Positions 1 through 13,179 of a stretch of 64,000 nt of DNA are shown piece after piece. A model generated the notes under the pieces. That model did no database searches. It worked only from the letters and a program-made list of their open reading frames with translations, and had not been told where the DNA came from. Made by a program: the position numbers and the translations under genes. Where the stretch lies: assembly GCA_013400975.1 (NCBI GenBank), contig WBMZ01011765.1:62001-126000 (forward strand), read 5' to 3'. The DNA is from Atrichornis clamosus. Its lineage: Eukaryota > Chordata > Aves > Passeriformes > Menuridae. How positions within the stretch are numbered: position 1 is the stretch's first letter; every line of letters starts with the position of its first letter.

Positions 1-2445
1 CACAAAGGAATGCTTTTATATTTATAATATTTTATCAAGAAACTGTAACCACAGAATATGTTTATGCTTCTCAAGTGAAAACTGCTGCTGGAACAAAGTG
101 GTGAACTCACTTCTAATTTAAAAAAATATATACCATTAAATTTATCTTCAGAAAAAGTTACACCATATTGGCACATTAAATAATGCATGGCTTTAGAATT
201 CATAGTTAATATACTAGTAAAATAGGAATAATAGAATAATTTATGAGTCAAAAAGCCATTAAAAATAAGTGAATTTTCATTTTTACTCTTATCTATGAAA
301 TGAAAATTAATATTAACTTTTTGAAAATCACTTCTTGGAAGTGTCTACATACCTATACCGGTTGACTGAAGCAGAGAGTTTATCACTAAATTCACCACTG
401 AAAATAGTAAGTGTTCCCACAGAAACTCTGCATTGTCATGCAAAAGATGTAATATCCCACACCATAGGAATGAAGGTAGTTTAAAATCTTACCACTTTAT
501 CAGTAGAGTCAAAAATATTCAGGATTTTTCAGAAAGCTACATCTGGTTTCTGTCATTCTTACAGTTTAGGAGAAAAGGTGATCAGAACAAACAGAACAAA
601 TGCTGGAACCAGAATCAGAAACAGAGAGATGCCCTCCTGAACAGTGATGTTTGGAAGACAGCCATCCTCACAGCACCAGGGAGTGTCAAGGAGTGTCAGG
701 ATGGAGGACGCAACACCTGTTGGATACTTCATGCCTATAATTCAAAGTCAGGCCTGTGAAATACATGTATAAGGACAGTGTGTTCTCATTGCAGTGAGAG
801 TATGTAAAAAAGCCCAATTCCATTATTTTGACATCATTTCTGAAACAGAGTGAAAACGGAAACACTATTCAAGAAATATAAAGTTTGTAACTTCTCATTT
901 CAGAGTCACTCTCCCATACTTCAGCATTTCACTTCATAAATTACTCAAGACTGCTCCAAGGTAGCTCAGCCACAAGAGCCCAACACATCACAGGAGAATG
1001 GTCTGGGCTGGCAAAAGGAAAGCGAGGAAACTCCAGCTTATCATTGCAGCTCATCTTGGCAAGCTGGGGAAACAAAAGTTAAATAGATAAGAAAATAAAA
1101 CAAACAGATCCAACTAATAAAGAAAAAAAATTAGTTATCTTCTTCTTGCAAAAAATGAAAAAAGCTAATATTGACTCAAGTTCCACATAAACATTTTGAT
1201 ATTGATTCCTCATGTTCACCTTCTTACAATTAAGAATGAATTTTCTGATGAAATTAGGAAAGGACACCAAACTTCTCTGATAATAAATATAGTTTGTATA
1301 TTTTCAGCTAGTACCTTTCACAATAGTGAATCTAAGAGGAAAGAGAAGCAGCAGCTGGATGCTGCCACTGAAGGTGAGGAATACAATACTAGAGCAGTAG
1401 CAGGCAGACAGCCGAAGCGAGAGGAAGTTAGATATCATTTCTTATCTGCAGAAGTGAGCCTGAAGCTGGATCTCCTGGAGAGCATGAAAAAACCCTTTTT
1501 TTTTTTTTTCCCTCAAAAAATCCAATATGTTTTGAACATAGAAAGATCAGCTGGAACAGCAATACAGAAAATAGTATTTAAATTTGGTTATTTTAGTTTG
1601 GGATGGATCGCTTGGAAATAATTTGTTTCAAATTGTTGTATGCCATCTGTAAAATGATTAAGTATGCATAGAACAACCTTGGGGGAAAAGGAAAAAGAGA
1701 GAAGAATTGACCAGTGGAATCCCTTGTGAAAGTATGTTTAAAAATACTGAGGTTTAACACAAACCAAAAAAAAAGCCAGGAAACTCTAACTTAAACCTAA
1801 CAACTCCATCCTGAACCCATGCTGCTGAGAAAAATAAAAGGAACAATGCTGAGACTTCAGAACAGATCTGCAACTTTAACTGAGCTTCCTGATTCCTCTC
1901 CTTTTGTTAAACACTTCTAATGTTGACTTTTAAATAAATGCTTAACTGCATTTATCACTGCTCTTTATAAATAATGTTTTGCAGACTTACTATAGGGTAG
2001 GTCCATTTGCTGCAGCCAAAGCACTGGGTTTAAGCACTTTTCATGATGTTTCTTTTGTAAACAAACATCAGTGAAGCTTTGTGAAGGTTCAGTTTTATGT
2101 CAATCTCTTAATATGGTGCCATACTAGAGTAAATGAGGCTTTTTCAGGTTCTCCCCTGGGATGGTGTAGTATTTTTCATTTTGTAAAAATCTATAAAATT
2201 ATTGAGTAATAATCTTACATGTATGCCAGAATTCTCATTATTTCTACTCTGATAAGGATATATTTTTATTATTTGTTGCCATTAGAAATTATTGAATGTT
2301 AGCATTTTCAGTTCTTAGCAATTTGCTGCTTGATGTTGGATATGCTGAAGACATAAATGTGATTCTGCAATGTGCTTATTTGGGATATTTATATGATATT
2401 TATAATAATAGTATCTAATTTATGCAATATTTTTTTCCTTTCTAG
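1..2445. other. AT-rich unique non-coding DNA
   Basis: No gene, known repeat or RNA is recognised. The longest open frames (433-759 and 1196-1621, plus strand) have low-complexity, non-protein-like translations and no supporting splice or start context, so they are treated as chance frames. A 14-base T run at 1496-1509 is the only simple repeat of note. Confidence 0.6.
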
Positions 2446-2583
2446 TAATTATTTTATTCCCATTCAGCATGCAGAAAGTTTAAAGTTTGCTCAATCAGAT
2501 GAAATGTGTATTGTAAAACTGTTCAATAAAAGTGAGACTGTTCATATTCTTCTGATTCTTCTAATCCAACAACTCTTACCCAG
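2446..2583 (+). other. Possible exon-like segment (weak)
   Basis: The segment follows a long pyrimidine tract ending in TAG and ends at CCCAG followed by gtagaa, a reasonable donor. Between them one frame stays open for 45 codons, with one base before and two bases after, so the exon would be phase-symmetric. The peptide starts NYFIPIQHAESLKFAQSDEM and ends in a leucine/isoleucine-rich stretch. I do not recognise the family. Such acceptor-ORF-donor combinations arise often by chance in AT-rich DNA, so this is a candidate only. Confidence 0.15.
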
Positions 2584-4925
2584 GTAGAAGATAGACATAA
2601 ACCCCTGCTATTCTTCTGCCACTCAACAAGAAGCAATATTATTATGCAGCATGAGCTTCCAAATTCCAACAGTACATTGCAGCTTGTATTTTATTTTATC
2701 AACTAAATACATTTACATACATCTGCCAAAGTTCACATAATTTCCATTGGTAAAGTGAAAGCAGAAAATAACTAAACAATATTCATCTGAATTATTTGCC
2801 GAGTTTTCCCCTCAACCTCACCAGGGTCCCTTTCAACAAAGACATAGACTACTTTGATGGCTCTTTCCTTGAGCACACGTCCATATACGCTAATTTTTAA
2901 TCACTCTTTGATCAACATTTTAGATCCTGAATATTTATTTTCTTCACTCACTGATTTTTTAAAAAACTTGTTTTTCTTTTAATTTGACCACCTGTTTGCT
3001 ATTATGCTGAGTTCAGTGTAGGTCTCAACGAAAACATTTCTACTGTTGGCTGACCAAATGGACGCTGGTTGTATAACAGCTGAAGTTTGATAGGTGCGGA
3101 AGATGAGCCTGTGGAAAATGTGGCAATGTGTTTTGCAGACCTAATAAGGAAAAAAAAAAGACAAAACAGTGCTTTGTTCAAAAGCAGACACTCAGTCAGG
3201 ATTACTAGTATTATGGTTATTTATAGTTTATTCTGATAGGCAATGTATGAATATTAAGCACAAGACAGGCCCTTTACTGAAATCAAAGCAGGCAAGTGGG
3301 CCCAGAATGCAGCACTGGGGGCACACAGCATTTCAGGTTTTGGAAGAACTGAGTAGTTAAGAATGAAGCTAAGCAGGGACATAGAACTGAGCATAGAAAA
3401 CAAAGCAAATCAAAGACAAGGGCATATGTGAAAAGACTGTCAGAGGATGGGAGGAAACAGGAGAAATTTGAAGCTAACCGTCTATTTGCTTAGTGAGAGA
3501 ATCTAGTCAAAACCATGAAAGATTCAGCCAAAATCATCATCATTTTTGTTTGTTTTATTAGGTTTTCTTTGTCAGTAAGTATGAGAAAATGCTGCTAAAC
3601 TGCTATACTGAAGAAAAATATTTTCAGATACAGAAGCCTCATATATATCTGTTATACCTCCAAGTGTGGGATAAATATGATCCAAGGGTGGAACAAAGAG
3701 AGAGGACAAATTATACATTCCAGAAGTCTTTTAAAATATCGTAGTGGCATCTAGTGAGCAAAGCATCAGTTTCAATTGGGAAGAAATTCAAATGTGGTCT
3801 TGAACACTGAATTAGCTAGAAAAACAACTCAGATAAGTTAAAAACACCTCCAGCAATTAAAGGATGATTCAGAGTTCTGACCAGAAACTACATCACATGA
3901 AAAATTAATATGTAGGTTTCACCATAATAAAGAATGTAAGAAATGGAAATATTCCTGGACCACACTACCTCTGATCTGCCAGCAAATTAAAAGAAAAAAG
4001 AAAAAAAGAATAAAACTTCATCTTCTCCAGTTTCCAGTGACTTATTTTAGTAACTTCTGTCTGCCTACATAGAGAAAGAGGACGATATTTTCACAGATGG
4101 AAATAAGTGACTCTCCTCTGCCAGGATTTGGCAACTGCTGCCCCATATTGGAAGATCTGGGAACTCTAACTGCAGCAAATTGTGCAAAATATATATTATA
4201 TACAGCATAGTTTGTCTTGTAAAGTAGCGACATATTCAAGTGAAGTGAACTGATTCACATGAGTTTGGAGAAAATTCTACAACTGCAAGTACTGATTCAG
4301 ACCTCTTTCTCAAAACACTGACATATCAGTACAGACATTTGCACAATCTTAAAGCTGAACATGAAACAATGTAGTGAAACTGCAGTATTCCTGAGAATTT
4401 TTATTTATCCCTGGACATTTGGAGTCCTGAAGCTGCAGACCCACGCAGTTCTACATGAATATATAGAATTATTCCTTGCTTATGTATTACAGCACACCGA
4501 TTGAAAATGTGCTCTTCAGTCCCACCACACTGACCATATTGTACACATGAGTGAATTAAAAAAATATAAAAGCAGCAAAGCAAAGGCAAAACAGGTGTCA
4601 TAAGACAGTACTGCTGTAAAGAAATACAAAATTGTTGGTGGGGCTTAGGGCTTGCCTGAGGTTCAAAATGCAATCATATTCCTTTCTGCAATAAATTCAA
4701 GGATATCTTGAAAATAAAGGAATACAATGATGCTGTAGCAAAACAGTGTAAAAATTTCAATGTGTGTTCTGTCAGTGATTCTCCTGGTATTTAACAAACA
4801 ATTTCTCAGGTGTCACTTACATGCAGGGAATCTAAGACATACATCAGCTATTTCCTCAGGCTTATAACACAGAGTTCTGGCAAAGCTGGAATCAATTCTC
4901 ATTTCTGCTTTCTCCCTTTGTACAG
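2584..4925. other. AT-rich unique non-coding DNA
   Basis: Nothing recognised on either strand. The open frames at 3169-3360, 4042-4239 (minus) and 4401-4673 (minus) lack protein-like composition or splice context. Confidence 0.6.
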
Positions 4926-4929
4926 AAGG

Positions 4930-5070
4930 ATGACAGTGGTTGACCTGACAGCTCATCCAAACTACCCCTACTGGGTTGTGATACTGATTATTTTTCTAGC
5001 TCTTAGTTTTATGTTTTTCTTGCATATACTGAGTTTTCTTGGAGTGGGAGAAAAGAAAGCAAGCAATTAA
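4930..5070 (+). CDS. Candidate 46-residue single-pass membrane micropeptide or terminal exon
   Basis: A pyrimidine-rich stretch ending in TACAG (AG at 4924-4925) is followed four bases later by ATG with A at -3, a favourable start context. The frame runs 46 codons to TAA. Residues 15-37 are an uninterrupted hydrophobic segment (WVVILIIFLALSFMFFLHIL and a few more), preceded by a short polar N-terminus with D5 and H9 and followed by a charged tail with E41, K42 and K43. This is the layout of a small single-pass membrane protein or of the last exon of a receptor. The frame is also open upstream to 4810. An AATACA element and an A run at about 5081-5092 follow the stop, which could instead mark a retroposed tail. 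It does not match phospholamban, sarcolipin or myoregulin as I know them. Family unknown; it may be a chance frame in T-rich DNA. Confidence 0.2.
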   Translation: MTVVDLTAHPNYPYWVVILIIFLALSFMFFLHILSFLGVGEKKASN

Positions 5071-5589
5071 TACAGAAAGAAAAAAAAAAAAAGGTGGGGA
5101 AACTCCAAACATATCAAGTTACCTTTCTGGTTTATATCACCAGATGTGTTATCATTTTGCTGAAGCCCTGCATATGAAGGACTCACTTTCCTTCCAACCC
5201 TGGGGCAGCGACTGAAATATAAGGTACTTCTATAAGCAGAGTGCACCTTTGGAAGTTTTAGAATAGGTATTCTGGAACTTCTCATTTCAATCCATTTTGA
5301 ATAGATTTCAAAATATAGTTAATGGGATCGGCTGTACGAAGTAACAGAAGCTCCAACACTCTCCAGGTGAACATGGGACTGTAAACCTGGAAAACTGCAG
5401 ACTTGCCTAACATCTAAATACTAAGGATAAGATCTGTGCCTTAATGAAATCATTAGGAATTTTTGTTACCTCAAAAGATATTCTGAAAACTTAATGTCAT
5501 TGCTATGCAATGACAAGAAAACCCCCAAAGTTCTTTGGATGTGTAAACCTGAGATTATTAAGGAATGAGAAGGGAGTAATCCAGCTGCT
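5071..5589. other. Unique non-coding DNA with A run
   Basis: It contains an A run at about 5081-5092. Nothing else is recognised. Confidence 0.6.
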
Positions 5590-5725
5590 GTTATTCTCAA
5601 CACTCATAAGGCAAGTACTTGACCATACTTGTGTCTGTTCTTTGGGGAGTATATCAAGTCCTGGAGTTCAAAGGAGGGTCACAGAAATTATACAGGGCCT
5701 GGAAAACAAGTCTTCTCAATCAAGG
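5590..5725 (+). mobile_element. Possible old CR1 LINE fragment
   Basis: The stretch around 5650-5725 reads like a much-decayed part of the CR1 3' coding region. It has a GGAG-rich segment, then GGGTCACAGAAATTATACAG, GGGCCTGG and AGGAGAGC in the spacing seen in avian CR1. The frames spanning it (5510-5878 and 5619-5834) are shadows of this relic. Divergence is high, so the call rests on pattern memory only. Confidence 0.3.
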
Positions 5726-5879
5726 CTTAAGGAGAGCTGCTTATCAGATAAACTCAAACACAGATTACAGGCACACGCAGGGAGATATTCTGCAAAAAAG
5801 AAGAAACCTTTCAACCTTTTTGGCAAGGACTTAGCAGGACTCATTTTCCCAACACTAACAGTAAAATTCAATTCTTAAA

Positions 5880-6559
5880 CATGGCAATAGCTTATTACTG
5901 AAGATGATTAAACACAGAGAAAGTGAGGGACTATGGCATTGAGTTTCCAAGGTTGAAAGTAACCCTTTCTAATACAATTTTTGTTCTCATTGAGCTTTAA
6001 GGAAAATTCTTTATCCTCTTATTCCACAGGTAAGTATGTTAATACAGATGAAGAGGGCAGTGAGAGGAAACTAAGCCAAATGGAAGTACAGTCCTTTCAG
6101 ATGTTCAAACAGATGGACTTGTATCTCCTACATACCCTTACCTTGGGTACAGCCATAGGTATTGCAACTCCATGATCTATGACACTTTCCATGCTCTGAG
6201 GCTTCAATCCCTCACCTTAAAGACAGGAAAATGTATCTAATTTCTGCTTTACCTAGCATATTTTATTTTAGGGGTTTTTTACCCTGCTATTTTTTCCTTT
6301 CTCTTACACAGCAGGGTCTGTAGCTGAGGACTGGGTGCTAAGACAGCAGAGCTGGGCAGAGTGGGGGAGCTCTGGGAGAGGCTGGTCAGGGAGGGTGAAG
6401 CCTGGCAGTGCCCACCTGGCCCTGACATTTTGTCAAGCAGGAGTGTCCTGCAGCACTCCAACACAGACCTTTATGTGTCAGGTGGCTGGCTTGCTAGGAT
6501 CATTCCAGCTGTTTTCATCCAATAAATTCTATATCATTTCAGGGTATTCAGCAACCTTC
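5880..6559. other. Unique non-coding DNA
   Basis: No gene is recognised. A strong donor-like CCACAG|gtaagt occurs at about 6030 on the plus strand, but no convincing exon precedes it. 6310-6440 is somewhat GC-richer (GGGGGAGCTCTGGGAGAGG) without an identifiable feature. Confidence 0.5.
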
Positions 6560-6872
6560 CAACACCTCCAACAAGGCCTACAGAGAATTGGAGAGAGACT
6601 TATTACAAGGGCACGTAGTGACAGGACAACGGGTAATGGCTTCATAATGAAAAGAATGTAGGTTTAGATTCAATATTAGGAAGAAATTATTTAGTGAGGT
6701 TGCTCAGAGGAGCTATGGATGACCCACCTCTGGCAGTGTTCAAGGCCAGGCTGGATGGGGCTCTGAGCAACCTGGTCAAGTGGAAGATGTCCCTGCCAAT
6801 GGCAGGGGGATTGGAATTAGATGATCTTCAAGGTCCCTTCCAACCCAAACCGTCCTATGGTTCTATGGTTCG
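6560..6872 (+). mobile_element. CR1 LINE, 5'-truncated 3' end, plus orientation
   Basis: This is a clear 3' end of chicken repeat 1. In order it shows the ATTAGGAAGAAATTATTTA segment, GAGGTTGCTCAGAGGAGCTATGGATG, the CTGGCAGTGTTCAAGGCCAGGCTGGATGG block, AGCAACCTGGTC, and the terminal TTCAAGGTCCCTTCCAACCCAAACC. It ends in a decayed copy of the short 3' terminal repeat (TCCTATGGTTCTATGGTT). Only about 300 bases remain, typical of 5' truncation during target-primed reverse transcription. Open frames at 6335-6661, 6694-6924 and 6821-7148 overlap it and are not genes. Confidence 0.93.
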
Positions 6873-8885
6873 CAGTTTGTGCATCTCCTGTTTCAGGCAT
6901 CTCCTTTTCTCAGGCAGCTCCTGAGAATCAAAACGTGTTGTGCCACTGCTGTGAGGCAGCGGGTGAGATTGATCGCGGTCAGCACCAGCAGTGGAAGGCT
7001 GAAGGATTCCTTACCCAGCTCTACTCCCTGTCTCTTCACATACACCTGTTATGTCCCACACAATGCAAGACACATTTTGAGCAATTACATAACTGAATTA
7101 AACCCTGACATTTTTTTTCTCTGGATTAGTCAGAGCATGTCCACGTAAATGAGTGAAATGCTGTAGGGTTAGTAGCAATTCCTCCATGGATGCTTTTAGC
7201 ATGGGCTGAATCCAAGGTAATTATGCCATTTTACAAAATGAAGTGTCCATATGTAGCTGTCGCAGACTAGCAGTGATTAGTGACTGACTTGCTTGATTAC
7301 AGAAGTCATTGGGCAAATTTTGTAGTGCAACTGTATTCTGATCAAGAAGGAAATAAGAAATTTAGTTGAGTGCAAATATAGGCATCACTGCCAGATGTTT
7401 ATGAAGAGCCAAGAAAAGACAGGATACTAAGCCCCTCCTGTACTAGTCAAGAGAACAGATCCTGGCTGTGAAAAACAATTGCTTTCTTTCCTCCATTTGC
7501 TGGGTAATCCTTGCTCTAAAACACACTCTGCCAGAATCCTTGTACAATTAACCAGAAAGCTTCTGAGCACACGTCTCGTCTCTCAGCTCTAAAGCCAGGC
7601 AGGTTGCAGGCCTCACTTTGCTTCCTTTCGGCCAGAGAAGCTGGACATGGCAAAGCTCAACTGAGTCAGCCAGTCTGTGTTTGTGAACAGGAGGCAATAA
7701 TTCAAGTTGCTGAAAGGATGTTGAAACAGTAGGGTGTAAAATATTTGATTGTGAAAACAGTGATGTTCTGTCAGTTCTTAGGCCAACTCTGGCCTAGCTT
7801 AAAATGCCCAGGCAGGTCCAAAGCATGCCTGCCATTTGCTGACCCCAGTGGGGCCATTTAGCTGTTTAAAAATAAATTAAAATTATAAATAAATAAATAA
7901 ATAAATAAATAAAACCCGTCACTCTCTGAAATCTCAGCTTTAGCTTTGGCCTCAGGGAGCTGAAGCTGCAAAGGGAAATACCATATAGGCCCCGCCTACT
8001 GAGGCCAATTTCCAACCCCCTTAGACAACTGCAGTTTTCCATGACTTGTTTCTATTCTTCAAAGAGTACCTGAAGTTTCAGTAGTGTCCCTCTCTTTCCA
8101 GCCCAAGGATACAGACCAATGAGCTGTATAGTACTCTGAGAGAACAACAGTGCTTGTTAAAATAAAACATACATGAGAAAGTAACAACTAATAAAACAAA
8201 CCAGATTTAAGTTCTTTTCTGCTCATTGAAAACTTTTTCCAGGCTACTGTTAGACATCAGACAACTTTGTAATCTCTGTGCAAAATCAAATACTGTACCA
8301 CATAAAGTGAATTACTTGGCAAAATGTGACAGATTTCACAGTGGAAATACTGAAGTTATTTTAATTTGGTTTTTGTCATCTAATTTTTTTTGTTTCTTTT
8401 AATAGTCTAAGAAGCCAAAAGAAAATAAAGGTCACAATTGAAGTGTGAGAGGAACTCATAATTTATAGCTTTTTGACAGCAATCACAGGGAGTCACAAGA
8501 AAAAAGATTCAAAGTGCTGATACCTGGAAAGATACATAGAAATAACAGCACAAGCCAAGAAATATCTCCTTAGGCTCCTACTCATCTTTCAACTTCTTTC
8601 ATTAATTACTGCATAATATTCTCACTCCTTAGAGCACTTCCCTCACTCTTACTAGCATCACCAGCATAGAGCTTCCAGAAAATATCAACTGAAAGCCAGC
8701 AAGGAGGTCACAAGACACACCCACCAAGTCTAAGTTCCCCACTCTCTTCAAACTACAGGATAAAATTTACGTTAATAAACATCGTAACAATTGAATAGTT
8801 TAATGATCCTACTTTCAGCTCAATCTTTCAAGTTTTTCCTCCCTCTTTCCTTCTCTTCCCTTTGCATCCTTTTTTTTTTTTTTAG
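6873..8885. other. Unique non-coding DNA with an (AAAT)n repeat
   Basis: An AAAT microsatellite lies near 7877-7912. No gene or other repeat is recognised. The T-rich stretch 8800-8885 precedes a possible exon described separately. Confidence 0.55.
7877..7912. repeat. (AAAT)n microsatellite
   Basis: Consecutive AAAT units are visible (ATAAATAAATAAATAAATAA and onward). Confidence 0.9.
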
Positions 8886-8981
8886 CACACGGAAAATTTT
8901 AGGGAACACCATCCATACCAAAATTGTTGCCTTACAAAATCAATTTCATAGAATCAAAGGGCAAGATTTGAAAAGAAAAAG
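8886..8981 (+). other. Possible exon-like segment (weak)
   Basis: A pyrimidine tract of more than 60 bases, mostly T, ends in TTTAG at 8885. The following 96 bases are open in one frame and end in AAAAAG|gtatag. The peptide begins TRKILGNTIHTKIVALQNQF and continues with a lysine/arginine-rich tail. Phase would be 2-2. No family is recognised. The long T tract could equally be low-complexity sequence that imitates an acceptor. Confidence 0.15.
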
Positions 8982-11900
8982 GTATAGAACTCAATATTTC
9001 ATAGAAATTAAGTAAAGTTATCTCTTTTTCCTTTATTTAATAGGGAAATCTTATTTGCTTTTCTCCACACTCATGAGCAGAAAATTTCAAATAATTTTGT
9101 GCCTTAATTCAAACATGGAGAAGAAGCATCACAGTGACAGATAAGCTCAGTGACCCAAGACACTATTTATCACAATTATGTACATTACAGGGGTTTTCTT
9201 ACTGTTAAAAACCAATTTTTGTTTGAGAAATAATGAAGTGTTTTGATCCTAAGGATAGAATCACAAAGAAGCCTCCCAGCATAGAACGATTTTTTTCAAA
9301 AATCAGTGGGTAGAGTCAAGATTAGACTGCAGGACCAAACATGAAATGATAGCTTGCTTTATTCTTAGCAGTTTTAATGTTTGTAGATGACAGTGTCTTC
9401 ACAAATGTCTCACTTAGATGGTGCTTCCAGGCTCAGAGTCAGAATTACAGAAAAAATAAAGAATGGGTAAATCAAGTGCACTAATATTCACGCCCTTTGA
9501 TTTCATGCCAGTTACCCACAGATTTTCACATTCTAGGATTGTGTAACATTTTCCATGGATTCTCTTTGTGGTTACCAGTGGCAGCCACATTCACAGGAAT
9601 CTCAAACAGTGCTCCTGCTGGAGACCTGTGATGGACAGAATCCACTGACTACTACCAAGTCACTTTCTAGTTTTAGTTTCTGAAGCATGTATTTTACTTT
9701 TCAGCAGATTGCAGGGTAGATTGGCACCAACAAAAATGCAAATTTAGTTCACTGATCACGAAGGATGCAGAATTCTACAGGTGAAAAACAAGACAAGAAC
9801 CCAAAAGCATGGTTTAGGATGAATATAGAAAAGGGCATTTCAGCAGACACTTAACCCTAGGAAAGATAAGTAACTACAGCATTATGCTGGGATTCAGGGA
9901 ATCTCCAGTTTGATTCTAGTCACTTATCTGCCAAACAACTGGTTTGATTATCTGTTTCCTGATCTAAAAAATAGATCAGAGAATAGGATATTTCTGTTAA
10001 GTGTTTTTGAGACTTTTAAGTCAACATTCAGCATAAAGACTTATTTCTGTTATAGGTAAAATCATTAGACATGACATTTAGTCTATGCATAAATCAATCA
10101 CAGTTTGCCAAACTTTCAGGTTTTCATATTTGAAATTTACTGTGTATGGAACAATGCTGTATTTGCAAAGTGGCTGAACAAGAATTCCTTCTGTGGGGTG
10201 TAATTTCTATTGTTCATTTCTATTTATTGTAAAGGAAATAGATCATGTTGTACCAGGACCAAAGGTGGTATTAGTTAGCAGGCGCCCTTGCTATTGAAGT
10301 AATAAATTATCAGGTTTTTACATCCACTTTACTAAAGAGGCAACTCTATATTCATATGCTGAACAAATGAAACATTGTTTCAGAGGAGAGATTTTGAGTC
10401 AGAAAGGATTCCAAATTTCTTTGCACTGAACTGATAAAAGAAACACTTCCCCCTTTTACTACATGATAGTATACAATCACACAGAGGAAAAGCACACAGA
10501 CCTAGATATTTCCACTAGATTATTGACAGAAATAGATGGCAAATAGCTGGAACATGTACCTTTCTACTGTCACCATCCCTCTACATTTCATCTAAAAGTA
10601 CATGTTCCTATGTGTCTCCTATTTAGATCCCTTAGCAAGGCAGTGGATGCAAAAAGAATGTCCTAAATTAAACCTCCTACAGTTTGCACACTGACTATGC
10701 TTCTTTTTTACTCTCACTCTTTGGCCTATGCCATTTTATTTCCATGCAAAGAATTTGGCTCTTTGGCACATTAGAGAGAAACCAAAGGACTAACCTTTTA
10801 GTGTTGGGAAACAGCTAATGTTCCTGCCAGTGAGCTAAAGCTGGAGTATCCCTTTGTCATGGCCAAATTTATGACACGGATCAAAAACTATAAAAAGCTG
10901 TGTTGCATCCTGCCATTAAGGAGAATTAATATTTTCAGTGGTATGTTAACCAAAGTTTTTCCAGTGTCTCTCGTTAAAAGCAGATTGTTGACTTTTCATC
11001 CTGGTGTGCCAAACATTTTCACTGAAACCCTAACAAGACTTTCATCTTATAACCATTATTTCTTAATGGACTTGGATAGGGCCAGTGTACAGGAATGGAT
11101 TTCCTTTTCAGCTCAGCGCAATGGCCCATCATTAGTGTGCTGGGTCTTGGAGAACCATTACACATGCAAACATTTAAAGTATTTCCAGGGTAACTACTTT
11201 TCTTTCCTGAAATGCAATTCATGTTTTATCTATTATATTTGAGGAACATTTGGTCACATTTCACCTTTCAAGTATCTCTACTATGATTGCTTCTCATTCT
11301 GCTATATAGTAAAAGTCATAATGAATGAGATCATGCACAAAAACATTTTTTATGGAGTGGATTTTGTAGAACTTTCCCCTCATCTTGGGCAATAAATCTG
11401 TCTCTGAAAACCACGAAGCCCAAATCCTGACCATTTGACAAGAATACTGTATGACGACATCACTCGCCACTTATTTCTTATTATTGGGTAGATAATAGCA
11501 TTCATATTTGGCAAATAAAAAAAATAATCTGCTGTTTGCCCTTTCAGTGTTTCTATTTTTAATAATATTTCTGTTCATTCCTGTTTTCCTACTGGCGATG
11601 CCCTGATATATGTCACCAAATAGAACTCACTAGCTTTGCAGGAATGTTGGGGGTTTTTTTTCCAAGCTGACATGAGCAGTGTCAATTGCTTTCAAAAGTT
11701 GTCCATTCCTCCTATTAAGCCCTCTCATTCCTAATATGTGCTTCTAAAGATTCCTTAACAATTACATACACAGATGCAGTTTTGGAAACTTTCAACCTTT
11801 GACGATATTTTGAATCATGGCCCTATTGGCAGCAAATGAACTCAAAAGTAACAACCCTGGAGTGTGATACCATCAGTTCTAAGAAGCTGTGTAATATTTA

Positions 11901-13170
11901 TATGTCTTCATTCAGACTTTATATCAAATGTAACAGGCTTTGCAACCTTCATTAAGATAAGCTGGCACCCAGAGGTTACCATATGTTCCTCTTTTTAGGC
12001 TAGTGTTTAAGTGCAGATGTATATTTATTTTTCCACTCTACAGTCCTCCCTGAACTGTTCTTACTGCAAAGCTAATGAAACCATTGCTTTAATCCCCACT
12101 GGCCTTCAGGGTACATCATATGGTCCTTACTATTTAAGAATTCTTTTTTGTGTGCTTTTTATTTCCTTACTTCTGCAGTATTTATAACATCCCAGTTCAA
12201 GCAGCTTTGCTTTTTCTATGGGCGTCAGGGAAACTAAAACATTCAGTATCACACTCAAGGCAGAATTGAAGCCAAACTGCCTAGGTCAGATGCAGAACAG
12301 TTCTTCCTCCACCATTCTCCTTTTGCCCAGCATCTTCTCAATTTGTGGAGCCATCCAGGACGGCATTCATTAACAGACTTGTCAGATATTTTTAAGTTGG
12401 ACTGCTCACCATTCCAATCCAAAGATCTTTATGGTATCCCAGTCAGTGTTTCTTTAGAGAACATAGTTACTATAAACTTCCAAACAATTAACTCAAGGTT
12501 ATCAAGGCTCTGCAATAGACACCAGCCACCGTCTTTGTAGCAGACAAATTCATTTATAATTTCTATTTCTCTTTCTACATTATAACCTTTCCATATTTCT
12601 TCAGGCCTGCTCCAAACACCATCTGAATTTGTGAAAGCATCACAAATATCATGGGTGATTTTTAATTAATTTTTTTTTATAACGACCATATGCCAAATCA
12701 TTTGAACTATGCACGCCTTCCGATTGCCCTGAGTTGCACATGTAACCTTTAGTCAAAAAAGCAAGTGTAGAGCATGCTGGAGGCTTTAAGGCCTCCAAAA
12801 TACAAGGGCTACAGATTTGACCCCATTTTCTTCATTCCCTTTCTAAAGTGGATGAATTCCTTGGTGCTTGATACTAGTCTATAAGATTAGACTTTTATAC
12901 TATGTTTTATACTTCAGCAAATCCCACTGAACTCATTCTGTTTTATGCTTCTTCTTAGAGGAGACTATTACATGTAAGCTGAATCTCTTAACTATATCAA
13001 ATCCAATATAAACACCCTCTTTATAAGACACACCTCACTCTAATGCTCAGTGTGGAACTCCTAACAAAAATTATAAATGGAGTGCTTTGTTCAGGCATTT
13101 AACTCTTTCATTTCTAATATCAAATCACAATGCCTTAGAGGTTTTTATTTTTCACTTAAAAATAAATACA
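8982..13170. other. AT-rich unique non-coding DNA
   Basis: No gene, repeat or RNA is recognised. The 127-codon frame at 10859-11242 has no homology I know, no repeat of codon-like structure and no splice context, and an overlapping minus-strand frame exists, so it is treated as chance. Confidence 0.6.
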
Positions 13171-13179
13171 AAGGGAAGT

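Noticed and set aside
1196..1621. 141-codon plus-strand frame
   Set aside because: Crosses a poly(T) run coding FFFFF, has no recognisable domain, splice signal or start context; best explained as chance.
6335..7148. Cluster of overlapping plus-strand frames
   Set aside because: They overlap the CR1 3' end and its GC-richer flank; no independent gene.
10859..11242. 127-codon plus-strand frame
   Set aside because: No family resemblance, opposed by a minus-strand frame, no splice context.
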